NCBI GenBank assembly: GCA_032719365.1
Contig: CM064872.1
Coordinates: 46,670,252 to 46,734,251 of the forward strand
Origin: Prinsepia uniflora
Taxonomy: Eukaryota; Streptophyta; Magnoliopsida; Rosales; Rosaceae
Direction: 5' to 3'
Length of the DNA stretch: 64,000 nucleotides
Below are positions 10,942-22,467 of the stretch, piece after piece. The position numbers and the translations under genes were made by a program. Below the pieces are notes generated by a model that was not told the origin of the DNA, ran no database searches, and saw only the letters and a program-made list of their open reading frames with translations. The stretch's first letter is position 1. Each line of letters begins with the position of its first letter.

Positions 10942-12645
10942 ACGCCAATGTCTTTGTTGTATGGCAGCAACTCCTTGCGCCCTTCCTCTCATCATGATTT
11001 GCATTTAATGCTACCTTAGCATGGCCCAAGCTATAGGGTATGGATTTATTGTATAGGCTAAATATTTTAAGGTAGGGTGATGTGGGTGATGAAAGAAAGA
11101 GGCTTAGTGTTTGGCTACAACGTGGCTTATGATATGAACACAAAAAAGGGGTAGGAATAAGGCATTTAGAGGTTTCATACATGCGTACTTCATTTCTTAC
11201 ATAAAATCATACGTTAAACCAAGAATAATCATAAAGTTCATGAAAGAATCAATGCAAAATTGATGATATAAGATCAAGTAAAGAAAGGAAGATAACTGTT
11301 CCAGAATAGAAAGAATTGATCACTCAAAAGCAAGAAAGTAGGCTCAAGGTCTCACAAGGTTGTTTCCACAAAGTTTCTAAAGTTACTTTTCAAAAACCGT
11401 TTTACTTCCTTAATTAGTTTGGACAAGGAACTTGTGAAATGTAATTATGATTGTAAAGCATTGTTAAAACGATTAGTTTAGGTTTAAGGCTATTCTCATT
11501 AACTTGTACATTTGTATTATCTTATGATTAAGTATTGTTAGTAGCAACCTAAAGACACAAACAAACAAGAAAACTTAATCCAAAAACGAAAAATTTTAAG
11601 GTGTTTACCCCCACACTTGTTTTCTTGATTATCCTAAAGTTCTAGGCATCCCCCTACACTTAAAGCATACATTGTTCTCATTGTAAAAACATAAGAACAA
11701 AAGAAAGAAATCACGAGAAGGGGAAAACAAGAAAATCAAGAAAATATAAGAATTGAAAGATGCGTACCTTAGTTAGGTTTCCTCCTAAGAGTGCTTGATT
11801 TAACATCTAGGCTAGACGTAGTCCTTTCCTAAGTTGTTGAAGTTGGAAGTTCATGAAGGACTTGCTCTTCCATAGTTTGTTCTTGAAAGGAGTCATAGTA
11901 AGACTTCAAACAGTGTCCATTCACCTTAAATTCATTTCCCGGCTTCAAACTTTTGATTTGAATTTCACCATGATCAAAGACTTCTGTGACAAGAAAAGGG
12001 CCGATTTATCTTGATCTTAGCTTCCCTGGGAAAAGTCTTAGACGTGAATGATAGAGGAGGACTTTTTGGCCAACATGGAAGGTTTTACCCCTAAACATGT
12101 GATCACGGAAGGCCTTCATTTTCTCTTTGTAAATATTTGAACTTTCGTAGGCATCTTGTCTGATTTCTTCAAGTTCATGGAGTTGAAGCTTTCTATGGGT
12201 GCCTGCCCCATCAAGATTCGTATTGAATGTGCGGATGGCCCAATGAGCTTTGTGTTCCACCTCTACGGGTAAGTGACGTGGTTTCCATAAACTATACGAA
12301 AGGGGGACATCCCAATTGGAATTGGAATTTTGAAAGCAGTCTATAGGCCCAAAGTGCCTCAGCAAGCCTTTGACTCCAATCCTTGCGATTTGGACCAACG
12401 GTCTTCTCCAAAATTTGCTTGATTTCATGATTTGAAACCTCTGCTTGGCCACTTGTTTGTGGATGGTAAGGAATGGACATTTTGTGCATGATATTGTACT
12501 TCTTGAGTAGGGAAGATATGGTACGGTTACAAAAGTGAGAACCACTATCACTTACGATAGCCCTTGGCATTCCAAGTTGTGCAAAGATGTTTGATCTTAG
12601 GAACTCTTGAACGACCTTAGAATCATTAGTTCGTGTAGCTCTTGC
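10942..12645 (-). repeat. Array unit 3 (1704 bp)
   Basis: Carries CGTAGGC at the variable codon, so the tail frame (12006-12551) stays open. Private change CTAAACATG near 12092, giving HMFRG instead of HMLRG. Confidence 0.95.
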
Positions 12646-14349
12646 ACGCCAATGTCTTTGTTGTATGGCAGCAACTCCTTGCGCCCTTCCTCTCATCATG
12701 ATTTGCATTTAATGCTACCTTAGCATGGCCCAAGCTATAGGGTATGGATTTATTGTATAGGCTAAATATTTTAAGGTAGGGTGATGTGGGTGATGAAAGA
12801 AAGAGGCTTAGTGTTTGGCTACAACGTGGCTTATGATATGAACACAAAAAAGGGGTAGGAATAAGGCATTTAGAGGTTTCATACATGCGTACTTCATTTC
12901 TTACATAAAATCATACGTTAAACCAAGAATAATCATAAAGTTCATGAAAGAATCAATGCAAAATTGATGATATAAGATCAAGTAAAGAAAGGAAGATAAC
13001 TGTTCCAGAATAGAAAGAATTGATCACTCAAAAGCAAGAAAGTAGGCTCAAGGTCTCACAAGGTTGTTTCCACAAAGTTTCTAAAGTTACTTTTCAAAAA
13101 CCGTTTTACTTCCTTAATTAGTTTGGACAAGGAACTTGTGAAATGTAATTATGATTGTAAAGCATTGTTAAAACGATTAGTTTAGGTTTAAGGCTATTCT
13201 CATTAACTTGTACATTTGTATTATCTTATGATTAAGTATTGTTAGTAGCAACCTAAAGACACAAACAAACAAGAAAACTTAATCCAAAAACGAAAAATTT
13301 TAAGGTGTTTACCCCCACACTTGTTTTCTTGATTATCCTAAAGTTCTAGGCATCCCCCTACACTTAAAGCATACATTGTTCTCATTGTAAAAACATAAGA
13401 ACAAAAGAAAGAAATCACGAGAAGGGGAAAACAAGAAAATCAAGAAAATATAAGAATTGAAAGATGCGTACCTTAGTTAGGTTTCCTCCTAAGAGTGCTT
13501 GATTTAACATCTAGGCTAGACGTAGTCCTTTCCTAAGTTGTTGAAGTTGGAAGTTCATGAAGGACTTGCTCTTCCATAGTTTGTTCTTGAAAGGAGTCAT
13601 AGTAAGACTTCAAACAGTGTCCATTCACCTTAAATTCATTTCCCGGCTTCAAACTTTTGATTTGAATTTCACCATGATCAAAGACTTCTGTGACAAGAAA
13701 AGGGCCGATTTATCTTGATCTTAGCTTCCCTGGGAAAAGTCTTAGACGTGAATGATAGAGGAGGACTTTTTGGCCAACATGGAAGGTTTTACCCCTAAGC
13801 ATGTGATCACGGAAGGCCTTCATTTTCTCTTTGTAAATATTTGAACTTTCTTAGGCATCTTGTCTGATTTCTTCAAGTTCATGGAGTTGAAGCTTTCTAT
13901 GGGTGCCTGCCCCATCAAGATTCGTATTGAATGTGCGGATGGCCCAATGAGCTTTGTGTTCCACCTCTACGGGTAAGTGACGTGGTTTCCATAAACTATA
14001 CGAAAGGGGGACATCCCAATTGGAATTGGAATTTTGAAAGCAGTCTATAGGCCCAAAGTGCCTCAGCAAGCCTTTGACTCCAATCCTTGCGATTTGGACC
14101 AACGGTCTTCTCCAAAATTTGCTTGATTTCATGATTTGAAACCTCTGCTTGGCCACTTGTTTGTGGATGGTAAGGAATGGACATTTTGTGCATGATATTG
14201 TACTTCTTGAGTAGGGAAGATATGGTACGGTTACAAAAGTGAGAACCACTATCACTTACGATAGCCCTTGGCATTCCAAGTTGTGCAAAGATGTTTGATC
14301 TTAGGAACTCTTGAACGACCTTAGAATCATTAGTTCGTGTAGCTCTTGC
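12646..14349 (-). repeat. Array unit 4 (1704 bp)
   Basis: Carries the CTTAGGC stop variant at 13851-13853. No private change noticed. Confidence 0.95.
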
Positions 14350-16054
14350 ACGCCAATGTCTTTGTTGTATGGCAGCAACTCCTTGCGCCCTTCCTCTCAT
14401 CATGATTTGCATTTAATGCTACCTTAGCATGGCCCAAGCTATAGGGTATGGATTTATTGTATAGGCTAAATATTTTAAGGTAGGGTGATGTGGGTGATGA
14501 AAGAAAGAGGCTTAGTGTTTGGCTACAACGTGGCTTATGATATGAACACAAAAAAAGGGGTAGGAATAAGGCATTTAGAGGTTTCATACATGCGTACTTC
14601 ATTTCTTACATAAAATCATACGTTAAACCAAGAATAATCATAAAGTTCATGAAAGAATCAATGCAAAATTGATGATATAAGATCAAGTAAAGAAAGGAAG
14701 ATAACTGTTCCAGAATAGAAAGAATTGATCACTCAAAAGCAAGAAAGTAGGCTCAAGGTCTCACAAGGTTGTTTCCACAAAGTTTCTAAAGTTACTTTTC
14801 AAAAACCGTTTTACTTCCTTAATTAGTTTGGACAAGGAACTTGTGAAATGTAATTATGATTGTAAAGCATTGTTAAAACGATTAGTTTAGGTTTAAGGCT
14901 ATTCTCATTAACTTGTACATTTGTATTATCTTATGATTAAGTATTGTTAGTAGCAACCTAAAGACACAAACAAACAAGAAAACTTAATCCAAAAACGAAA
15001 AATTTTAAGGTGTTTACCCCCACACTTGTTTTCTTGATTATCCTAAAGTTCTAGGCATCCCCCTACACTTAAAGCATACATTGTTCTCATTGTAAAAACA
15101 TAAGAACAAAAGAAAGAAATCACGAGAAGGGGAAAACAAGAAAATCAAGAAAATATAAGAATTGAAAGATGCGTACCTTAGTTAGGTTTCCTCCTAAGAG
15201 TGCTTGATTTAACATCTAGGCTAGACGTAGTCCTTTCCTAAGTTGTTGAAGTTGGAAGTTCATGAAGGACTTGCTCTTCCATAGTTTGTTCTTGAAAGGA
15301 GTCATAGTAAGACTTCAAACAGTGTCCATTCACCTTAAATTCATTTCCCGGCTTCAAACTTTTGATTTGAATTTCACCATGATCAAAGACTTCTGTGACA
15401 AGAAAAGGGCCGATTTATCTTGATCTTAGCTTCCCTGGGAAAAGTCTTAGACGTGAATGATAGAGGAGGACTTTTTGGCCAACATGGAAGGTTTTACCCC
15501 TAAGCATGTGATCACGGAAGGCCTTCATTTTCTCTTTGTAAATATTTGAACTTTCGTAGGCATCTTGTCTGATTTCTTCAAGTTCATGGAGTTGAAGCTT
15601 TCTATGGGTGCCTGCCCCATCAAGATTCGTATTGAATGTGCGGATGGCCCAATGAGCTTTGTGTTCCACCTCTACGGGTAAGTGACGTGGTTTCCATAAA
15701 CTATACGAAAGGGGGACATCCCAATTGGAATTGGAATTTTGAAAGCAGTCTATAGGCCCAAAGTGCCTCAGCAAGCCTTTGACTCCAATCCTTGCGATTT
15801 GGACCAACGGTCTTCTCCAAAATTTGCTTGATTTCATGATTTGAAACCTCTGCTTGGCCACTTGTTTGTGGATGGTAAGGAATGGACATTTTGTGCATGA
15901 TATTGTACTTCTTGAGTAGGGAAGATATGGTACGGTTACAAAAGTGAGAACCACTATCACTTACGATAGCCCTTGGCATTCCAAGTTGTGCAAAGATGTT
16001 TGATCTTAGGAACTCTTGAACGACCTTAGAATCATTAGTTCGTGTAGCTCTTGC
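14350..16054 (-). repeat. Array unit 5 (1705 bp)
   Basis: Carries CGTAGGC, so the tail frame (15415-15960) is open. The A run near 14552 has seven A, as in units 1 and 6. Confidence 0.95.
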
Positions 16055-17759
16055 ACGCCAATGTCTTTGTTGTATGGCAGCAACTCCTTGCGCCCTTCCT
16101 CTCATCATGATTTGCATTTAATGCTACCTTAGCATGGCCCAAGCTATAGGGTATGGATTTATTGTATAGGCTAAATATTTTAAGGTAGGGTGATGTGGGT
16201 GATGAAAGAAAGAGGCTTAGTGTTTGGCTACAACGTGGCTTATGATATGAACACAAAAAAAGGGGTAGGAATAAGGCATTTAGAGGTTTCATACATGCGT
16301 ACTTCATTTCTTACATAAAATCATACGTTAAACCAAGAATAATCATAAAGTTCATGAAAGAATCAATGCAAAATTGATGATATAAGATCAAGTAAAGAAA
16401 GGAAGATAACTGCTCCAGAATAGAAAGAATTGATCACTCAAAAGCAAGAAAGTAGGCTCAAGGTCTCACAAGGTTGTTTCCACAAAGTTTCTAAAGTTAC
16501 TTTTCAAAAACCGTTTTACTTCCTTAATTAGTTTGGACAAGGAACTTGTGAAATGTAATTATGATTGTAAAGCATTGTTAAAACGATTAGTTTAGGTTTA
16601 AGGCTATTCTCATTAACTTGTACATTTGTATTATCTTATGATTAAGTATTGTTAGTAGCAACCTAAAGACACAAACAAACAAGAAAACTTAATCCAAAAA
16701 CGAAAAATTTTAAGGTGTTTACCCCCACACTTGTTTTCTTGATTATCCTAAAGTTCTAGGCATCCCCCTACACTTAAAGCATACATTGTTCTCATTGTAA
16801 AAACATAAGAACAAAAGAAAGAAATCACGAGAAGGGGAAAACAAGAAAATCAAGAAAATATAAGAATTGAAAGATGCGTACCTTAGTTAGGTTTCCTCCT
16901 AAGAGTGCTTGATTTAACATCTAGGCTAGACGTAGTCCTTTCCTAAGTTGTTGAAGTTGGAAGTTCATGAAGGACTTGCTCTTCCATAGTTTGTTCTTGA
17001 AAGGAGTCATAGTAAGACTTCAAACAGTGTCCATTCACCTTAAATTCATTTCCCGGCTTCAAACTTTTGATTTGAATTTCACCATGATCAAAGACTTCTG
17101 TGACAAGAAAAGGGCCGATTTATCTTGATCTTAGCTTCCCTGGGAAAAGTCTTAGACGTGAATGATAGAGGAGGACTTTTTGGCCAACATGGAAGGTTTT
17201 ACCCCTAAGCATGTGATCACGGAAGGCCTTCATTTTCTCTTTGTAAATATTTGAACTTTCTTAGGCATCTTGTCTGATTTCTTCAAGTTCATGGAGTTGA
17301 AGCTTTCTATGGGTGCCTGCCCCATCAAGATTCGTATTGAATGTGCGGATGGCCCAATGAGCTTTGTGTTCCACCTCTACGGGTAAGTGACGTGGTTTCC
17401 ATAAACTATACGAAAGGGGGACATCCCAATTGGAATTGGAATTTTGAAAGCAGTCTATAGGCCCAAAGTGCCTCAGCAAGCCTTTGACTCCAATCCTTGC
17501 GATTTGGACCAACGGTCTTCTCCAAAATTTGCTTGATTTCATGATTTGAAACCTCTGCTTGGCCACTTGTTTGTGGATGGTAAGGAATGGACATTTTGTG
17601 CATGATATTGTACTTCTTGAGTAGGGAAGATATGGTACGGTTACAAAAGTGAGAACCACTATCACTTACGATAGCCCTTGGCATTCCAAGTTGTGCAAAG
17701 ATGTTTGATCTTAGGAACTCTTGAACGACCTTAGAATCATTAGTTCGTGTAGCTCTTGC
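16055..17759 (-). repeat. Array unit 6 (1705 bp)
   Basis: Carries the CTTAGGC stop variant at 17261-17263 and a seven-A run near 16255. Private change CTGCTCCAG near 16412 (CTGTTCCAG elsewhere). Confidence 0.95.
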
Positions 17760-19463
17760 ACGCCAATGTCTTTGTTGTATGGCAGCAACTCCTTGCGCCC
17801 TTCCTCTCATCATGATTTGCATTTAATGCTACCTTAGCATGGCCCAAGCTATAGGGTATGGATTTATTGTATAGGCTAAATATTTTAAGGTAGGGTGATG
17901 TGGGTGATGAAAGAAAGAGGCTTAGTGTTTGGCTACAACGTGGCTTATGATATGAACACAAAAAAGGGGTAGGAATAAGGCATTTAGAGGTTTCATACAT
18001 GCGTACTTCATTTCTTACATAAAATCATACGTTAAACCAAGAATAATCATAAAGTTCATGAAAGAATCAATGCAAAATTGATGATATAAGATCAAGTAAA
18101 GAAAGGAAGATAACTGTTCCAGAATAGAAAGAATTGATCACTCAAAAGCAAGAAAGTAGGCTCAAGGTCTCACAAGGTTGTTTCCACAAAGTTTCTAAAG
18201 TTACTTTTCAAAAACCGTTTTACTTCCTTAATTAGTTTGGACAAGGAACTTGTGAAATGTAATTATGATTGTAAAGCATTGTTAAAACGATTAGTTTAGG
18301 TTTAAGGCTATTCTCATTAACTTGTACATTTGTATTATCTTATGATTAAGTATTGTTAGTAGCAACCTAAAGACACAAACAAACAAGAAAACTTAATCCA
18401 AAAACGAAAAATTTTAAGGTGTTTACCCCCACACTTGTTTTCTTGATTATCCTAAAGTTCTAGGCATCCCCCTACACTTAAAGCATACATTGTTCTCATT
18501 GTAAAAACATAAGAACAAAAGAAAGAAATCACGAGAAGGGGAAAACAAGAAAATCAAGAAAATATAAGAATTGAAAGATGCGTACCTTAGTTAGGTTTCC
18601 TCCTAAGAGTGCTTGATTTAACATCTAGGCTAGACGTAGTCCTTTCCTAAGTTGTTGAAGTTGGAAGTTCATGAAGGACTTGCTCTTCCATAGTTTGTTC
18701 TTGAAAGGAGTCATAGTAAGACTTCAAACAGTGTCCATTCACCTTAAATTCATTTCCCGGCTTCAAACTTTTGATTTGAATTTCACCATGATCAAAGACT
18801 TCTGTGACAAGAAAAGGGCCGATTTATCTTGATCTTAGCTTCCCTGGGAAAAGTCTTAGACGTGAATGATAGAGGAGGACTTTTTGGCCAACATGGAAGG
18901 TTTTACCCCTAAGCATGTGATCACGGAAGGCCTTCATTTTCTCTTTGTAAATATTTGAACTTTCTTAGGCATCTTGTCTGATTTCTTCAAGTTCATGGAG
19001 TTGAAGCTTTCTATGGGTGCCTGCCCCATCAAGATTCGTATTGAATGTGCGGATGGCCCAATGAGCTTTGTGTTCCACCTCTATGGGTAAGTGACGTGGT
19101 TTCCATAAACTATACGAAAGGGGGACATCCCAATTGGAATTGGAATTTTGAAAGCAGTCTATAGGCCCAAAGTGCCTCAGCAAGCCTTTGACTCCAATCC
19201 TTGCGATTTGGACCAACGGTCTTCTCCAAAATTTGCTTGATTTCATGATTTGAAACCTCTGCTTGGCCACTTGTTTGTGGATGGTAAGGAATGGACATTT
19301 TGTGCATGATATTGTACTTCTTGAGTAGGGAAGATATGGTACGGTTACAAAAGTGAGAACCACTATCACTTACGATAGCCCTTGGCATTCCAAGTTGTGC
19401 AAAGATGTTTGATCTTAGGAACTCTTGAACGACCTTAGAATCATTGGTTCGTGTAGCTCTTGC
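17760..19463 (-). repeat. Array unit 7 (1704 bp, rightmost)
   Basis: Carries the CTTAGGC stop variant at 18965-18967. Private changes CTCTATGGG near 19084 (Val to Ile in HLPVEVEH) and ATTGGTTCG near 19446. This unit is joined to the genuine upstream integrase, so it marks the original position of the amplified segment's 5' end. Confidence 0.95.
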
Positions 19464-19860
19464 TTCAACCCACTTTGAGACATAATCTACGACTAGCAAT
19501 ATGTAAAGGTACCATTGAGATGATGGGAATGGTCCCATGAAATCTAAGCACCAAAAGTCGAAGATCTCAATGGTCTAGATTGGATTCATAGGCATTTTGC
19601 CTTTTGTCCCAATATTGCCCGTTCTTTGGCACTTGTCACACGTTATGCAAAACGTGTGTGCATCTTTGAAGATAGTGGGCCAATAGAAACCAGCTTCAAG
19701 AACTTTCAATGCCATGCGCTTGGTTCCAAAGTGTTCTCCATTTGAATCTGAATGGCAAAACTTGAGGATTGATTAGAACTCAAATTCGGGCACACACCTT
19801 CGTATAAGTTGGTCTACTCCATGCTTCCAAAGATAAGGGTTATCCCATACATAATATCGT
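19464..19860 (-). pseudogene. Athila integrase N-terminal part (HHCC zinc finger and first catalytic Asp)
   Basis: Integrase joins element cDNA to host DNA. On the minus strand the HHCC region appears as HSDSNGEHFGTKR, FYWPTIFKDAHTF and CITCDKCQRTG (about 19755-19610). The first catalytic Asp lies in FDFWCLDFMGPFPSSQ near 19560-19510. Within unit 7 follow the second Asp (AIVSDSGSHF) and the Glu (SGQAEVSNHEI). A TAG at about 19575 replaces a codon that is usually Gln in NPI-TIEIF. All seven units share a 6-bp CCAATT duplication near the end of the core that destroys the frame, so the integrase is dead. Confidence 0.85.
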
Positions 19861-19994
19861 GCAATCTTTTTGAGTCTATCTTTGGAGGCCCTTGTCATGT
19901 GCTGAGGTACTTCTTTTGTGACAAGGTAGTTGACTATGTCCACATACCAAGGGCTCTTTGTGCTGATTTCAAAAAGTTTCTCATTCCGGAAATT

Positions 19995-20376
19995 TTATAC
20001 TAGAGAGATTTCATCCTCACCTTGGACCAATCTACTTAGGTGATCAGCCATAACATTTTCGGATCCTTTCTTGTCTTTAATTTGTACGTCGAATCCTTGA
20101 AGGAATAGAATCCAACGTATGAGCCTTGGCTTGGCTTCTTTCTTAGACAACAAATACTTCAAGGCTGCATGGTTAGTGTAGATGATTACCTCGGTTCCTA
20201 AGAGATAGGATCTGAATTTCTCCAAAACACAACCGCAAGGAGTTCCATTTTGGTTGTTGAGTAGTTGAGCTGTGCATAATTTATTGTGCGTGAGGCATAG
20301 TAGATGGCATGAGATTCTTGTTGATTCTTTGGCCAAGGAAAACTCCAATGGCATAATCTGAAGCATCGCACATTAA
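19995..20376 (-). pseudogene. Athila RNase H remnant
   Basis: RNase H removes RNA from the RNA:DNA hybrid during reverse transcription. The minus-strand frame reads EVIIYTNHAALKYLLSKKEAKPRLIRW and ends SENVMADHLSRL, the tail pattern of Ty3/gypsy RNase H. In the family YT-H is usually YTDH, so an active-site Asp appears replaced (YTNH near 20185). The N-terminal half is frame-shifted (around 20230-20370). Confidence 0.8.
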
Positions 20377-21250
20377 CTCAAAGGGTTAGGACCAAATTGG
20401 GGCTTGCATGGTAGGTGCTGTGGTGAGCAAGGTTTTAAGTGTGTTGAAGGCTTGATTGCAATCTTCATTGAATTCAAAGGACATGACTTTTTGGAGAAGC
20501 ATAGTTAAGGGCCTTGCTATCTTGGAAAGTTCTAGGATGAATCTTTCATAGAATCTTGTATGTCTCAAGAAGGATCTAACCTCTCTTATGGACGATGGAT
20601 GAGGCAAGTGTTTGATCAAGTCTACCTTTGCTTTGTCAACTTCTATCCTCTTTGAGGAAACTATGTGATCTAGCACAATTCCTTAAGTGACCATGAAGTG
20701 GCACTTTTCCCAATTTAGGACAAGGTTTTTCTCAACACATCTTTTAAGGACAAGTGCTAGGTGGGCTAAACAATCTTCAAAACTTTTTCCAACACGCTGA
20801 AATCATCCATGAATACTTCTATAATCATCTCTATGTAGTTGCATCTTTGAAAAGTTCGAGGGGCATTGCAAAGGCCAAAGGGCATGCGCCTATACACAAA
20901 GGTCCCTTATTGACATGTAAAAGTGGTATTCTCTTGGTCTTCTTGAGCAATTGCAGCTTGATTGTAACCGGAGTAGCCGTCAAGGAAGCAATAGAAGGAT
21001 TGTCGTACAAGCCTTTCTAACATTTGATCAATGAAAGGAAGTGGAAAGTGATCCTACCTTGTTGCGACATTGAGCTTGCGATAGTCTATACAAACCCTAT
21101 GGCCCGTGATGGTCCTTTGGGGTACCAATTCATTGTCATCATTTTTCACTATGGTCACACCTAATTTCTTTGTGACAATTTGCATGGGTTAGATCCCTTT
21201 TGAGTCGGAGATAGGGTATATCATTCCACAATTAAGGAGCTTGATGATCT
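20377..21250 (-). pseudogene. Athila reverse transcriptase remnant
   Basis: The catalytic block reads IEVFMDDFSV, with FMDD at 20802-20813, the usual Athila form of the YxDD motif. Following residues KSFEDCLAHLALVLKRCVEKNLVLNWEKCHFM match the family. After a stop near 20685, the thumb/connection part reads EVDKAKVDLIKHLPHPSSI and FERFILELSKIARPLT (20676-20386). The upstream palm part is broken by several frameshifts between 20830 and 21250. No intact polymerase can be made. Confidence 0.85.
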
Positions 21251-21804
21251 ATTTTTTGACAACTTCCATCATAGTTAGGTTTAGGCCCCTTTGGGCCTCT
21301 CGAATAGGCTTTGCATCCTCTTCTAGTAAGATCCTATGAACACACGTGGAACTTATCCCTTTGATGTCCACAAAGGTCCACGTGTGTTCTTAGGACATTG
21401 ATGAGCTTGTTCTCTTGATCCTTGGTCAAGGGTGAAAAGATGATCACGGGTAGAGTCTTGTTGTCTTCTCCTAGGAATACATACTCGAGTGCTTCGGGTA
21501 ATGGCTTTAGTTCTAGGGTAAGAGCCTACAAAACTAAAGGTAAAAGCATGTTAGTTGAAATGGGAACTTGAAAGGATGAGTATTTACCTTGGAACTCACG
21601 TGGATAGTTGAGTATTGCCACGGTTCTGCTTTCTTCCTCGATTTCTTGACGCTCAAGTAAGAGGTCCGTGGAGACTTGGTTGGACCTGAGGGGGCTTGTG
21701 CTTTCAAGAGTCCCTTCATTCATTGCCTCAAACACTAGTTGAGAAAAATAATCAAGTATATCGATGGAGAAGAATGAATGGCTCTCTGGTGGATATCTTA
21801 GGGT
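21251..21804 (-). other. Athila pol linker between protease and RT
   Basis: Minus-strand fragments such as ELKPLPEALEYVFLGED and LPVIIFSPLTKDQENKL (about 21520-21400) match the acidic linker that precedes RT in Athila polyproteins. Several stops interrupt it. The overlapping frames at 21526-21735 are out of phase with it and are not counted. Confidence 0.65.
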
Positions 21805-22467
21805 TTAAAAAATGTTGAACCCTATGACTTCTCCATCAAATTCCATTGTAATGGCTCTGGAGTACATGTCTATCTTGGTGCGGGGTGCTCTCATGAAGGG
21901 CCTTCCTAACAATAGAGGAGCTGAGTTGTTCTTGGTTTCATCCATCTCAAGTACGTAAAAGTCTGCAGGGAAGATTAGGTTGTTTACTTGGACTAGAACG
22001 TCTTCTAGCAAACCCTTGTGATAGGCAGTGGACCTATCCGCTAGTTGGATCACCAAGTTGTCTTTCTTGAGCTCTCCCAAGCCTAAGGATATGTAGATAA
22101 AGTAGGACATGACATTGATTGATGCTTCTAGGTCCAACATTTCATTTTCAAACCAGTTCTCCCTTATGATGCATGGAATGGTGAAGCTCCCAGGATCCTT
22201 ACACATAGGTGGTAGTTGACGTTGAAGGACGGTGAAGACTTGCTCACTTACCTTCACCACTTCCTTCTTTCAGTTTTACATTCTAGTAGTGCACAATTCC
22301 CTGAGGAACTTGGCGTACATTGGTATTTTCTTGATAGCATCCAAGAGGGAAAAGTTGATTTGCACTTTCTTGAAGGTTTCTAGGATAACCCATTCACTTT
22401 CTTCGTTCTTACTTTGTATGAACCTGTTTGGGAAAGGAAGCTTGGGAATATTGTTAGTGATAATCAA
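21805..22467 (-). pseudogene. Athila aspartic protease remnant
   Basis: The protease cleaves the Gag-Pol polyprotein. The minus-strand frames carry FPNRFIQSKNEE and YAKFLRELC (22467-22276), then after a frameshift LPPMCKDPGSFTIPC, the active-site region LDLEASINVM near 22135-22107, and VLEMDETKN and PLLLGRPFM near 21955-21890. In Athila the active site is usually DLGASIN; here the Gly is Glu, which should abolish activity. The C-terminal RTKIDMYSRAITMEFDGEVIGFNI follows the family pattern and ends at a TAA. Confidence 0.85.

Larger units (their letters stand above)
7531..19463 (-). repeat. Seven-copy tandem array of integrase plus post-pol sequence
   Basis: Seven head-to-tail units of 1707, 1704, 1704, 1704, 1705, 1705 and 1704 bp. 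Each begins on the plus strand with ACGCCAATGTCTTTG and ends with GTGTAGCTCTTGC. On the minus strand each unit holds the integrase core from ATRTNDSKVV to LFPGKLRSR, then about 1.05 kb of noncoding downstream DNA. Only at the right edge does integrase continue into its true N-terminal part (CTTGCTTCAACCC). The left edge joins unique Athila sequence at CCTTTTGC. Units differ at only a handful of positions, far fewer than the two Athila LTRs. Confidence 0.97.

Noticed and set aside
7384..19538. Repeated minus-strand frames (138, 134, 181, 86 and 90 residues) as a gene family
   Set aside because: They are the same integrase fragment in two frames plus a junction frame, recurring because of the tandem array.
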